Part shown: in pieces, positions 23,633 to 31,722 of the stretch | Layout of the letters: each line of letters starts with the position of its first letter | Position numbering within the stretch: position 1 is the stretch's first letter | Source of the DNA: a virus | Virus record (IMG/VR): IMGVR_UViG_3300010413_000013 | Coordinates: 1-64,000 of that record | Length of the DNA stretch: 64,000 nt | Strand: one strand, 5' to 3' | Position numbers and translations under genes: made by a program | The notes under the pieces: model-generated | What the model was told of the DNA's origin: nothing | The model's input: only the letters and a program-made list of their open reading frames with translations | Databases searched by the model: none

Positions 23633-23827
23633 ATGAAACGTATTACAGTAGTATTTTTTAATAATGATAGAAAGTATGTGGGTTGGAAGTATATGCATAA
23701 TACTACCTATAGAGAAGTTAGAAATTGGTGCTTATCAGGAAACTTTGTAACTGTAGAAAAGAGAGTTTTTAATTTCGCTAACCATACAAAACTTCTAACA
23801 GGTATCTATAGAAGAATACTACAATAA
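23633..23827 (+). CDS. Small basic protein of unknown function
   Basis: This encodes 64 residues starting after AAAGGAGGTATGTT. It is basic and aromatic (MKRITVVFFNNDRKYVGWKY, then KLLTGIYRRILQ) and probably a small beta domain. It is the first gene after inverted repeat 2. No family is recognised. Confidence 0.65.
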   Translation: MKRITVVFFNNDRKYVGWKYMHNTTYREVRNWCLSGNFVTVEKRVFNFANHTKLLTGIYRRILQ

Positions 23828-23839
23828 AGGGAGGTAAAA

Positions 23840-24037
23840 ATGCTTTGCAGTGATTATGATAAGAAAGAAGTAAATGAGGTTAGAAGAGAAGATAGCTATC
23901 ATCCTATGTATCATGCTCCACTAGCAAGGAAAATGCCTAGATTTTCAAGTAGAAAAGAAAGAAATGGTAGAGTACATATCTTCTCAAAAACAGAGATTAA
24001 ACAATATATAAAGGAGAAAAACAATGCCGAATTTTAA
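23840..24037 (+). CDS. Small protein of unknown function
   Basis: This encodes 65 residues with GGGAGG before the ATG. It is highly charged, with SYHPMYHAPLARKMPRFSSR in the centre and a basic helix at the end. It overlaps the next gene by 14 bases, and the ribosome site of that gene is within it. Confidence 0.6.
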   Translation: MLCSDYDKKEVNEVRREDSYHPMYHAPLARKMPRFSSRKERNGRVHIFSKTEIKQYIKEKNNAEF

Positions 24038-24197
24038 AATTGATTTTGATGTAACGATGGTAGTAAAAGCTGCTACCAAATTTGATGCTTATCAAAAAGC
24101 ATTTAAGATTCATTTAGGAGAATTAGAAAAAGAACTACATAAGGGAAATATAGAAGAGTGGGAAGCAACATTAGTTAAAACAATAAAGGAGGTATAA
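24024..24197 (+). CDS. Small helical protein of unknown function
   Basis: This encodes 57 residues with AAGGAGAAAAACA upstream. It starts with MPNFKIDFDVTMVVKAATKF and ends in an acidic helix (LGELEKELHKGNIEEWEATL). Its final codons (AAG GAG GTA TAA) are the ribosome site of the DUF1257-like gene, a direct translational link. Confidence 0.6.
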   Translation: MPNFKIDFDVTMVVKAATKFDAYQKAFKIHLGELEKELHKGNIEEWEATLVKTIKEV

Positions 24198-24198
24198 A

Positions 24199-24495
24199 AT
24201 GCCATGCTACCAAGTAAATTTAGTATCAGTAGAATTTAAGGTAGGTAATAGTCAAATTCTACTTGATATGCTGGAAAGAAAGCAAATGTCATATGTGAAA
24301 GATGGTAATACTATTTATATTACTGGTGGAATTAGAGTAAATCTGGAAAAACAAACAATAGTAGCAGGAAGTAATTACCAAGCTAATACTATTAAGAGAG
24401 GTTATGCAGAACAGGTATTGATGACAGTAGCAAAAAAGAAGAGGTGGGCATTTAAGAAAAAGAATGATGGTAAATACCAGATTAGGAGGTTTTAA
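24199..24495 (+). CDS. DUF1257/Ycf35-like protein
   Basis: This encodes 98 residues. The layout (a short strand VNLVSVEFKVG, then ILLDMLERKQMSYV, and a final IKRGYAEQVLMTVAKKKRW) is close to the DUF1257/Ycf35 plan, in which a YS-like motif and AxKxGW end the protein. In bacteria and plastids such genes occur near DUF2997 and a Ycf46-type ATPase, and here both follow within 1 kb. The biochemical role of the family is unknown. The assignment relies on this context as well as on the sequence. Confidence 0.5.
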   Translation: MPCYQVNLVSVEFKVGNSQILLDMLERKQMSYVKDGNTIYITGGIRVNLEKQTIVAGSNYQANTIKRGYAEQVLMTVAKKKRWAFKKKNDGKYQIRRF

Positions 24496-24496
24496 A

Positions 24497-24712
24497 ATGG
24501 CTAATACATTTGAAGTAGAAATATTAGAAGATGGAATGTTAAAAATAGATTCAGAAGCATTTTCAGAAAGTATGCATAAAAATGCTGACGATCTGCTAGA
24601 AGCAATAATAGAAGCAATGGGAGGTAGTGTTACCACTACAAAAAAAGAACACAATTTCTGGAAAAATAAAAATGTATTGAAGGGTGGAAAGATAGTAGAG
24701 GTGAAAAAATGA
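24497..24712 (+). CDS. DUF2997-like small protein
   Basis: This encodes 71 residues from ATG 24497, with AGGAGG 6 bases upstream. FEVEILEDGMLKIDSEAFSE followed by ADDLLEAIIEAMGGSV and KKEHNFW matches the DUF2997 plan (a beta hairpin with DG, then a helix ending in LG, then KxE). It lies directly after the DUF1257-like gene, which is the usual pairing. Function unknown. Confidence 0.5.
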   Translation: MANTFEVEILEDGMLKIDSEAFSESMHKNADDLLEAIIEAMGGSVTTTKKEHNFWKNKNVLKGGKIVEVKK

Positions 24713-24945
24713 GAAAAATGCAACAGAAAAAGTATTTTAATAGAGGCTACAAGCCTACAGAAAACCGTGAAAGACACGAAGCAAAGCTGTTAGCTAATGA
24801 ATTGTATATGGCTCCATTTTATAGATACCTAAAAGCAGAGAAGAAAAACAATACTTTTAAAAGCAAGTTTCATAGAAAAGCCTATAACCATTTAACGAAG
24901 TCTATCCAAAGGTTGAATGAAATAGCAATGGAAGACTTTAGGTAG
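24709..24945 (+). CDS. Small basic protein of unknown function
   Basis: This encodes 78 residues and overlaps the DUF2997-like stop as ATGA. It is basic, helical and aromatic (MAPFYRYLKAEKKNNTFKSK). It lies inside the Ycf35/Ycf46-like module, so it may belong to it. No family is recognised. Confidence 0.6.
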   Translation: MRKMQQKKYFNRGYKPTENRERHEAKLLANELYMAPFYRYLKAEKKNNTFKSKFHRKAYNHLTKSIQRLNEIAMEDFR

Positions 24946-24956
24946 GAAGGTGTGTT

Positions 24957-25169
24957 ATGTGTACTATTTTAAATGCTACCAATTGGGTATTGAGAGCAGA
25001 TCTCGAAAAGAGAAATGCCAGAAGAAATGGTACTTTTCAATTTTATTCAAAGAGATTTGTAGATAGAGAAATTTGGCAAGGTTCGGAAGGTGTCTTCCTT
25101 GCTAATAAGGTTATGACTTTCTCTAGGGTAATTATGCAAATGAAGAAATCATGTATTTATAGCAATTAA
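24957..25169 (+). CDS. Small protein of unknown function
   Basis: This encodes 70 residues with GGAAGGTGTGTT before the ATG. It begins MCTILNATNWVLRADLEKRN and has a basic central part. It immediately precedes the AAA ATPase. No family is recognised. Confidence 0.6.
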   Translation: MCTILNATNWVLRADLEKRNARRNGTFQFYSKRFVDREIWQGSEGVFLANKVMTFSRVIMQMKKSCIYSN

Positions 25170-25184
25170 AGGAGGGTAGAGAAA

Positions 25185-26645
25185 ATGAAAGAACTTGTAC
25201 TAGGTATAAAAGCAGGATTTAGTTTATTCTATTTAAATACCTATGAACCAAATGCTGCTATAGATGATGTAAAGAAAGAATTAGAAGAGTTAAAAGAAAA
25301 TGGCACAATATCAAATATCAAAGAGTGGGATTTTACAGAAAGTGGTGATCCTTCAGAAGTAATAGAAATGCTTTCTGGTGAAAATGCAGAAAATAGAATG
25401 GTGGTAATAGCAAAGAATCTGAATTGGTTTATGCAGGAAGAGGTGGAAGGTAGTAGAACTATTAATCAGTTTCTATTAAATAATATTGAGAAGTTTTCCA
25501 CTGCTGGTAATAGGAGATCATTAGTAGTAGTATCGGCAGATCCTATAGAGAAAGCTATTCCAGCTTGTCTAGTCCAGCATTTCAGATATATAGAATTTAA
25601 GCTACCTGATAGAGAAGAAATAAAAGAGTTATGGGAAGCATTTAAAGAAGATTATAAAGAAAATCCAAATTGGAAATTACCGGATGATGAAAAACTGGTA
25701 ATAGAGTATGCTAGAGGGTTGACTAGAACTGGAGTAGTAAATGCTTTCTCCCTTGCTACTATTAAAGGGAAGGGAAAGATAGATCCTTTAGAGATAGCTT
25801 ATTTAAGAGCAGAAGAAATTGAAAAAACACCGGGTGTGAAATTGGGGAAATTCGGAAAAAACTTCTCTTCTCTAAAAGGTTATGATGTAATCAAGAGATT
25901 TGTTAAAACTACTGGTAAATCTAAACTAGCTAAAGGTGTATTACTTCTTGGACCTCCGGGGGTAGGAAAGACACACTTTGCAGAATGTGTAGCTAATGAA
26001 CTTGGTTTACTTTGTATTATTGGTGAACTTGCGGAACTAATGGGAGAAGGTTTAGTAGGACAAGCAGAAGCAGCATATAAGAAATTTATTCAAGTAGTAG
26101 TTGCTAATGCTCCTTGTGTTCTGGTATTGGATGAAGTAGAAAAAGGACTTTCTGGAGTTAATAATAAAGGTACTAGTGGAGATTCTACTACTAAGAAATC
26201 TGCTTCTCAATTGTTGAAACTTATGTCTAATGAGGTGGAAAGAGAAGGTTTATACATTATGGGAACTTGCAATGAAAAAGATTCTCTACCTCCAGAATGG
26301 TTAAGAGCAGAAAGGTGGGATGGAGTATTTTATATTCCATTACCAAATAGTGCAGAACAGAAAGCTATTCTAGATCACTATATGAAAGAATATGATGTAA
26401 AAGGGAAAGCACCAAATATGAAAGGTTGGAGTGGAGCAGAAATCAAAACCTGTTGTAGACTTGCCAAAATGATGAATACTACTCTAGATGATGCTTCAAA
26501 GTTTGTTATTCCTATTAGTAAAACAAAGAAAGAAGAAATAGAAGCATTAGAAAAGTGGGCATTTGCTGGTAATTGTTTAATAGCAAGTACGCCAGAAGAT
26601 AAGAAAGAAATAAAAACAAGCAATAAAAGAGCAGTAGACTTTTAA
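25185..26645 (+). CDS. Ycf46-like AAA ATPase
   Basis: This encodes 486 residues. The N-terminal 190 residues (VKKELEELKENGTISNIKEW, RMVVIAKNLNWFM) form the inactive AAA-like half seen in Ycf46 proteins. The active half has GVLLLGPPGVGKTHFAECVA (Walker A, about residues 252-271), LMGEGLVGQAEAAYKKFIQV, VLVLDEVEKGLSG (Walker B), GTCNEKDSLPPEWLRAERWD (sensor 1 and arginine finger region) and WSGAEIKTCCRLA (sensor 2). The motor should be active. The family is found in cyanobacteria, plastids and some phages with an uncertain role. Its DUF1257- and DUF2997-like companions lie just upstream. Confidence 0.82.
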   Translation: MKELVLGIKAGFSLFYLNTYEPNAAIDDVKKELEELKENGTISNIKEWDFTESGDPSEVIEMLSGENAENRMVVIAKNLNWFMQEEVEGSRTINQFLLNNIEKFSTAGNRRSLVVVSADPIEKAIPACLVQHFRYIEFKLPDREEIKELWEAFKEDYKENPNWKLPDDEKLVIEYARGLTRTGVVNAFSLATIKGKGKIDPLEIAYLRAEEIEKTPGVKLGKFGKNFSSLKGYDVIKRFVKTTGKSKLAKGVLLLGPPGVGKTHFAECVANELGLLCIIGELAELMGEGLVGQAEAAYKKFIQVVVANAPCVLVLDEVEKGLSGVNNKGTSGDSTTKKSASQLLKLMSNEVEREGLYIMGTCNEKDSLPPEWLRAERWDGVFYIPLPNSAEQKAILDHYMKEYDVKGKAPNMKGWSGAEIKTCCRLAKMMNTTLDDASKFVIPISKTKKEEIEALEKWAFAGNCLIASTPEDKKEIKTSNKRAVDF

Positions 26646-26660
26646 TCAAAGGAGAAAAAA

Positions 26661-27038
26661 ATGAATGAACAGGAATTTAAAGAAAATTACAAATGTATGC
26701 AAATGAAAATATCGTATCCTAAACTTCAAGGTGATATTGATATTGAATTGCCTCTGTTTAGAAGAAGAGTAGAAAACACATTAGAAAAAGCTAATAAGAT
26801 GTTTGGAGAATTACAGCATGTTCTATTGATAGATATAACAGAGAATAATACTAATGTAGCAGTTGTGGTAATGAAACACATTGAAGATGAAAATGTAGAA
26901 CATTTTATGAAAATATTAGGTGGAGAAGTAATGGTTGAAGCTGCTAGATCTAATGGTAGAGATGAACTATCAACAACAGAACTAATACAAATTATGTCAG
27001 CAATGCAAAATGCTGAAGAAGAAAAGGAGCAAAAATGA
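26661..27038 (+). CDS. Protein of unknown function
   Basis: This encodes 125 residues with AAAGGAG upstream. It contains an alpha/beta core (QHVLLIDITENNTNVAVVVM) and a long acidic C-terminal helix. It lies between the AAA ATPase and the DUF3150-like gene and overlaps the latter by 4 bases (ATGA), so it is probably part of the same module. Confidence 0.65.
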   Translation: MNEQEFKENYKCMQMKISYPKLQGDIDIELPLFRRRVENTLEKANKMFGELQHVLLIDITENNTNVAVVVMKHIEDENVEHFMKILGGEVMVEAARSNGRDELSTTELIQIMSAMQNAEEEKEQK

Positions 27039-27907
27039 AAGTACAAAAAGTAAATACAGAAGGAATTTTTCTAAATGTCAAGATAAGAATGTGGGGAGCG
27101 AGTAGTAAAGTAGAGAAAGACAAGCTTGGCTCCCTTCCTTCCGATATCGTAAAAGCTACACAAGCACTAATTTTGGAAGAAGATAAAGAAAAGCTTGAAC
27201 AATTGGGAAAGATTAAAACAAAAGTCACTGTTACCTACCTTAATAGTGTTTCTTTTCCATTTCCTGTACTTGGATTTGTAATGGTTCCTAGAGAAAGAGT
27301 AATGGAAATTGATAGGTACTTGGAAGAAGTAAAAAAGGAATTTTTTGAAGTAGTAGATGGAATGGATATTGAAAAATACAAAGAAAACTTTAAAGCTAAA
27401 CACCCTAAGTATTATAAACCAAACAAGTATCCATCGCAAAAATATTTTAGATCCCATTTCGCTTTCGAGTGGAGTTTTAAAGATTTATCTCCTAGTGATT
27501 CTCTGAAGTCAATAGATCCAAAGCTGTACAAAGAAGAGCAGGATAAATTCAAAGAAGATATTAAACAAATGGAAGAAGATACAATAAATCTTATTTCTAA
27601 TGACATTCTAATGAGAGTAAACAATCTAAAAGATATGTGTTCTGGAAAGAAGAGAATAAGCCAACGAACCATTAATGGTCTGGAAAGTCTTCTTGAAAAG
27701 TGGGATATGTTATGGAAAGGTTTTATTAGTAATGATGCTTTAAAAGAAGCAATTGCAAAAATTAAAGAAAACATAGTAGACCTAAATGCAGATGATTTGA
27801 GGTTCGATAGAGCAGCAAAAAGACAAGTTAAAAAAGCAGTAACAGAAATTATTGATACTGTACAAACTGAAGTAGAGAATATTGGAAAACGTGATCTGGT
27901 ATTCTAA
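27035..27907 (+). CDS. DUF3150-like protein
   Basis: This encodes 290 residues. GIFLNVKIRMWGASSKVEKD matches the start of DUF3150 proteins (strand, then W-x-G, then a lysine-rich helix). The following long helix and FPFPVLGFVMVPRERVMEID correspond to their conserved middle, and the rest is helical. DUF3150 genes are often beside AAA ATPase genes, as here. The function is unknown; a partner or substrate adaptor of the ATPase is inferred. It ends with GKRDLVF. Confidence 0.55.
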   Translation: MKVQKVNTEGIFLNVKIRMWGASSKVEKDKLGSLPSDIVKATQALILEEDKEKLEQLGKIKTKVTVTYLNSVSFPFPVLGFVMVPRERVMEIDRYLEEVKKEFFEVVDGMDIEKYKENFKAKHPKYYKPNKYPSQKYFRSHFAFEWSFKDLSPSDSLKSIDPKLYKEEQDKFKEDIKQMEEDTINLISNDILMRVNNLKDMCSGKKRISQRTINGLESLLEKWDMLWKGFISNDALKEAIAKIKENIVDLNADDLRFDRAAKRQVKKAVTEIIDTVQTEVENIGKRDLVF

Positions 27908-27911
27908 ACAA

Positions 27912-27949
27912 AATACTCCCCATAGTGAGAAATTGCTATGGGGAGTATT
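27912..27949 (+). terminator. Hairpin after the AAA module
   Basis: Perfect 14-bp arms (AATACTCCCCATAG and its complement) with a 10-base loop start 5 bases after the DUF3150-like stop. The U-tract is poor (GTTGTATGG), so it may protect the message end or act as a weak terminator. Confidence 0.6.
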
Positions 27950-28040
27950 GTTGTATGGAGAGAAGCATTTTTAATTATTAGTACGTTTAGCAAATCCGTC
28001 GTAGTAATTTCCCAAAATTTTTTAAATAGGAGATAGAAAA

Positions 28041-28220
28041 ATGAAACCAAGAAATTTTCCAGCTAGAATCTATCAGAGAAGAGTAGAAGCAATAGAAAGA
28101 TTAGAGAAAGAGGATTATAAACAAGGAAATGAAAAAGCTATTACCAATACAAAAGCAAAGATTAAACACCAAACACTTTCAGAACAAAGATCTGTAAGAA
28201 CAAAAAAAGACAGAAGCTAG
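28041..28220 (+). CDS. Small basic protein of unknown function
   Basis: This encodes 59 residues with AGGAGATAGAAAA before the ATG. It is basic and helical throughout (MKPRNFPARIYQRRVEAIER and on) and ends KKDRS. It may bind nucleic acid. It is followed by the radical SAM gene 13 bases later, whose ribosome site overlaps its stop. Confidence 0.6.
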   Translation: MKPRNFPARIYQRRVEAIERLEKEDYKQGNEKAITNTKAKIKHQTLSEQRSVRTKKDRS

Positions 28221-28233
28221 GAGGTAATTAAAT

Positions 28234-28755
28234 ATGGAAGCACCAATAACAAAAATGCGGTTATTACTGTTTGAAGACTGTAATAGAGGCTGTCCCGGTT
28301 GCTGTAACAAAGATTGGAATTTAAACACATTGCCAAAAGTAGAAGATGAAGACTTTAAACACTTTAAAGAATTTCTACTAACAGGAGGTGAACCATTATT
28401 AAAACCAGAAGTAGTAGTAGACACAATTTACAGAATAAGAAGAAATAATAAAGATGCAAAAATCTATGTCTACACTGCACAACTAGACATGCTTACTCCC
28501 TTCTACTATATTTGTAGAGTAGGAGTAGAAGGGTACACAGTGACCTTACACAACCAAAAAGATGTTGAACATTTCAATAATTTTCAACTTTGGTTTAATT
28601 TATGGTACAATGCAGAACGATACAGCATGAGAGTAAATGTGTTTAAAGGCATAGAATTACCGGAAATTATCTTCCCTTGGTGGAAAATAAAAAGAAATAT
28701 GGTATGGAGAAAAAACTGTCCATTACCAAATGGTGAAATTTTTATGCGACTTTGA
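28234..28755 (+). CDS. Minimal radical SAM protein
   Basis: This encodes 173 residues. CNRGCPGC (residues 16-23) is a CX3CX2C site for the [4Fe-4S] cluster that activates S-adenosylmethionine, and LTGGEPLL (49-56) is the SAM-binding GGE motif. Only the first half to two thirds of a radical SAM barrel fits into this length. The closest well-known small relatives are activases and QueE-like enzymes, but no queuosine-pathway gene is visible here. The substrate is unknown. The phage promoter repeat starts at its stop codon. Confidence 0.75.
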   Translation: MEAPITKMRLLLFEDCNRGCPGCCNKDWNLNTLPKVEDEDFKHFKEFLLTGGEPLLKPEVVVDTIYRIRRNNKDAKIYVYTAQLDMLTPFYYICRVGVEGYTVTLHNQKDVEHFNNFQLWFNLWYNAERYSMRVNVFKGIELPEIIFPWWKIKRNMVWRKNCPLPNGEIFMRL

Positions 28756-28774
28756 ACAAAAATGTGGTATAATA
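28752..28774 (+). promoter_or_regulatory. Extended -10 promoter, second copy of the 23-base repeat
   Basis: TTGAACAAAAATGTGGTATA with TATAAT at 28768-28773 is identical over 23 bases to 16396-16418. It overlaps the radical SAM stop codon and drives the unit from 28838. Confidence 0.8.
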
Positions 28775-28797
28775 TAAACATAGGGTTAGAAAGGATA

Positions 28798-28817
28798 GAT
28801 AGTAGAAGTCTACTATC
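28798..28817 (+). promoter_or_regulatory. 5' leader hairpin
   Basis: GATAGTAGA and TCTACTATC form perfect 9-bp arms with a 2-base loop about 20 bases after the promoter and 9 bases before the AAAGGAGG of the next gene. It may stabilise the 5' end of the message or control ribosome access. Confidence 0.5.
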
Positions 28818-28837
28818 CATTTATTAAAGGAGGCAAA

Positions 28838-29641
28838 ATGGCAAAAAAACGAACAGAGAAGATACCAATAGAAATTGGTACTACTACTAAAGAAGAAATA
28901 TTTAAATATATCTACAACCAATACAAAACTGCACCAGATCAAGAAGCATTTATAGTAGCTTTAAAAGATGATAACTATTCTATGGAAAGACATATGATAG
29001 TAGCTACTATGAAATACCTCTATCCAAATCAGAAAAACATAGAAGAAACAATAGAAGAATGGATAGTTAATATTGAAAAACATCTTAGTAAGAAAGTTTA
29101 TTCGGATGCTATTAATAGAAAAGTAGAAACCTGTCAAGAAGAACTTGGGGAACTGTTGAAATGTTCTACTGGAGATGATATAAGAAATCGTTTAAAAGAT
29201 ATTGTAGTAGAGATAATGAGTATAGACAGAGCAGTAATAGAAATTGATAAAGGACCAATGATAGAAAGAATACCAGAAAAAATATACTATCCAACTACAT
29301 TTCTCAATGTTAGAGTAATACTAGCAAGTCCCTCAAAATTTTCTACTGTAATGCTTTTTAATGGAGAACAATGGTTAGCTACTCTTGAATTTAATGAAGA
29401 GTATAACAAACCTTGGCATTTAAAAATGGTAGATGCTCTCCATAATACTGAAGAACGGTTTTATTCTACTAAAGAAAGTGGTATCAAAACAATGGTAGCT
29501 GAAGTAGTATTAAATAGATTTATGAATGCTGTACCTTTCAACTTCATAGAAGACATACAGGAAAAGGTGTCTAATGAAAAAAAGAAGACAGAGAATACCA
29601 CTCCCACCAAAGAGAAAGAAACTAAGATTAAAGAAAATTAA
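28838..29641 (+). CDS. Protein of unknown function
   Basis: This encodes 267 residues with AAAGGAGGCAAA before the ATG and its own promoter. The first half is helical (FKYIYNQYKTAPDQEAFIVA). The second half has an alpha/beta part (FSTVMLFNGEQWLATLEFNE). The C-terminus is lysine/threonine-rich and probably disordered. It overlaps the next gene by 68 bases. No family is recognised. Confidence 0.65.
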   Translation: MAKKRTEKIPIEIGTTTKEEIFKYIYNQYKTAPDQEAFIVALKDDNYSMERHMIVATMKYLYPNQKNIEETIEEWIVNIEKHLSKKVYSDAINRKVETCQEELGELLKCSTGDDIRNRLKDIVVEIMSIDRAVIEIDKGPMIERIPEKIYYPTTFLNVRVILASPSKFSTVMLFNGEQWLATLEFNEEYNKPWHLKMVDALHNTEERFYSTKESGIKTMVAEVVLNRFMNAVPFNFIEDIQEKVSNEKKKTENTTPTKEKETKIKEN

Positions 29642-29921
29642 GTATAGAATAGTAGGTAGATTATACTTCCCTGATTTTTACATACCATGTAAGATAAGAA
29701 GAGGTAGAAAGCTTTATGAAAGTAGACAGAGTATTAAATCCTGTATTAGTAAATACTTTCTACCGAATGATGAAACAACAAAGCTTTTTCCTGATTGTGC
29801 AGGATGTGAAAGATGGATAGAATACCTACCAGAAACTTATTATGGTGAAGTATTTGGGAAAGATTCTACCTATTCAGATGAACCAATTATACTTAAAACA
29901 AACAAAAGAAAAAGGAAGTGA
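29574..29921 (+). CDS. Basic protein of unknown function
   Basis: This encodes 115 residues. The ATG 68 bases inside the previous gene has AAAAGGTGTCTA upstream, supporting a true overlap. The first 25 residues are extremely basic (KKRRQRIPLPPKRKKLRLKK). A later FPDCAGCERW could bind metal. A nucleic-acid-binding role is possible. Confidence 0.6.
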   Translation: MKKRRQRIPLPPKRKKLRLKKIKYRIVGRLYFPDFYIPCKIRRGRKLYESRQSIKSCISKYFLPNDETTKLFPDCAGCERWIEYLPETYYGEVFGKDSTYSDEPIILKTNKRKRK

Positions 29922-29924
29922 ACT

Positions 29925-30275
29925 ATGGAAACACTTCCAGCAAGAAATGAAAGAATTGGATATGACAAATGTGTAGAAGATAATGTTTTAAAAGATGCTT
30001 TAATGGATCTAGCTTTGTTTAGCATAAATACTAAGAAAGGAGAAAGCATATTACAAAGATGGTTGAAAGAGTACAATAGTAGTCGATTATTTAGAGGTTA
30101 TATTAATGAAGTTTCAAGAGAAAAAAGAAGCAAAAGGAAACAAAAGGCTTTATCAATGGTAATTAAAGAAAATAGAAAAGGAGGTGATAAAAGACTAGAT
30201 AGTGATATCTATTGTCTATCAGTATTTAATAAGAAACGAAGGACTAAAAAAATAAGAAGGAGGATTATATTATAG
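29925..30275 (+). CDS. Basic protein of unknown function
   Basis: This encodes 116 residues, beginning 3 bases after the previous stop. The N-terminal half is helical (VEDNVLKDALMDLALFSINT) and the C-terminal half is strongly basic (KKRRTKKIRRRIIL). No family is recognised. Confidence 0.6.
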   Translation: METLPARNERIGYDKCVEDNVLKDALMDLALFSINTKKGESILQRWLKEYNSSRLFRGYINEVSREKRSKRKQKALSMVIKENRKGGDKRLDSDIYCLSVFNKKRRTKKIRRRIIL

Positions 30276-30286
30276 GGGAGTAGTAA

Positions 30287-31693
30287 ATGTCTTCTGAAGA
30301 AAAAAACTATAGTCCAGAAGAAAGAATAGAGGGTTTGGATAGTGTATCAGACTCCGGTGTAGAAGAAGAAGTAAAAGGGATGCTAAAAAACAGTTTTGTA
30401 GATCACAATGCAGAGAGGTCTACCATTCTATCAAACATCCTAAACAAATTATCTTCTTCCTCAAAACAAATTATTAATCTTGTATTAGATCCCCCAAAAG
30501 ACTTAGAAGAAATCACTCTAAGTAAGGAGAAAGAGAAGTATATTACACTCATAGAGTTAGAAAGATATTTAGCATCATATGGTTGGAGTAGATATAAGAT
30601 AGTAAAAGGAATTAAAGAAGTTCGTAAAGCATTAAACTATGTTTTTTATGATGTACAGAAAAAGGAGAAATTAAAAATGGCAAAAAAGACTACCACCAAA
30701 AAAACCAACAAGAAAAGCACTGCACCAAAAGATGGACGGTTAGCAAAATTAAAGAAATTTGCAAAGTTGTTGGAGATTCCAAAATATACAAAAATGAATA
30801 AAGATACACTTGAAGAAAAAGTTTTAGATGTAATAGAAGAGAAAGCAAGAGGTAGCAGGAAGTTCAGAAACTCAAAGGAAAATGAAGAAATGCTGCTTTT
30901 CTATAATTCTGTTGTAGATGAACAAATGGAAGATGATGAAGATGAAGTAGAGGAAGAAGAAACTGAAGATGAAGAAACCGAAACTGAAGACGAAGATGAA
31001 GACGAAGATGAAGAAGAAACCGAAACTGAAGACGAGGACGAAGAAGAAACCGAAACCGAAACTGAAGACGAAGAGGAAGATGAAGAGGAAGAGGAAGAGG
31101 AGGAAGAGGAAGATGAAGAGGAGGAAGAGGAAGACGAAGAGGAAGATGAAGAGGAAGAGGAGGAAGAGGAAGAGGAAGATGATGGTCTGGATGAAATGGA
31201 TCGAAAGGAATTGAAAGCACACATTAAGGAAAATGATCTTGAAGTAAAAGTATTCAAGAAAATGTCAGACGATGATATTAGAGAAGCTATTAGAGCATTG
31301 GATGAAGAGGATGAAGAGGAAGAAGAGGAAGAAGAGGAAGAAGAAGAGGAAGTAGTAGAAACCAAAAAGAAACGTACTAAACTTGATGCAAAAAAAGGGA
31401 AAACAACCACTACTAAAAAAGACAAAGGAAAGAAAGCACCACCTAAGAGAGTACAAAATGGGCCGGGAGTAATTGATTCTATGGTGGAATTTTTGGAGAA
31501 AAAACCACTTACCAAGAAAGCATTGGTAGACAAACTTGCAAAGAGATTCGCTGATAGAAGCGCAGAAGGTATGGCAAAATCTGTTTCTGTCTATCTTGGT
31601 GGGAAGGCTCCAAAGATCATGGGAAGAGGATACACTGTTAAAGTAGTAGATGGTAAGTATATCCTCAAAAAAGGCAAAGGCAAAAAGAAGTAG
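30287..31693 (+). CDS. Acidic-repeat protein with basic ends
   Basis: This encodes 468 residues. Residues 1-129 form an acidic/helical domain. A ribosome site (AAAGGAG) and an in-frame ATG at 30677 suggest that the rest can also be made alone. It then has a lysine-rich stretch, a Rho-N/SAP-like helix pair (GRLAKLKKFAKLLEIPKY), a run of about 95 mostly Asp/Glu/Thr residues, a second short helix domain (DRKELKAHIKENDLEV, DDDIREAIR), a second acidic run, and a basic alanine/lysine C-terminal domain (KKALVDKLAKRFADRS). The acidic DNA shares a 41-base or longer stretch with the SSB gene. A DNA-mimic or chromatin-like role is inferred. Confidence 0.65.
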   Translation: MSSEEKNYSPEERIEGLDSVSDSGVEEEVKGMLKNSFVDHNAERSTILSNILNKLSSSSKQIINLVLDPPKDLEEITLSKEKEKYITLIELERYLASYGWSRYKIVKGIKEVRKALNYVFYDVQKKEKLKMAKKTTTKKTNKKSTAPKDGRLAKLKKFAKLLEIPKYTKMNKDTLEEKVLDVIEEKARGSRKFRNSKENEEMLLFYNSVVDEQMEDDEDEVEEEETEDEETETEDEDEDEDEEETETEDEDEEETETETEDEEEDEEEEEEEEEEDEEEEEEDEEEDEEEEEEEEEEDDGLDEMDRKELKAHIKENDLEVKVFKKMSDDDIREAIRALDEEDEEEEEEEEEEEEEVVETKKKRTKLDAKKGKTTTTKKDKGKKAPPKRVQNGPGVIDSMVEFLEKKPLTKKALVDKLAKRFADRSAEGMAKSVSVYLGGKAPKIMGRGYTVKVVDGKYILKKGKGKKK

Positions 31694-31722
31694 TAGAATT
31701 GGTTTAAGGAAGTAATATGAAT

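Noticed and set aside
28234-28755. Part of a 7-deazaguanine DNA modification pathway
   Set aside because: No FolE, QueC, QueD or DpdA-like gene is visible, so the radical SAM gene alone does not support it.
30901-31533. Serine-rich open frame of 210 codons on the minus strand opposite the acidic repeat
   Set aside because: It is the reverse complement of GAA/GAT/GAG codons, which gives TTC/ATC/TCT-type codons. It has no ribosome site and lies inside a confident gene. The same holds for the minus frame at 36008-36505.
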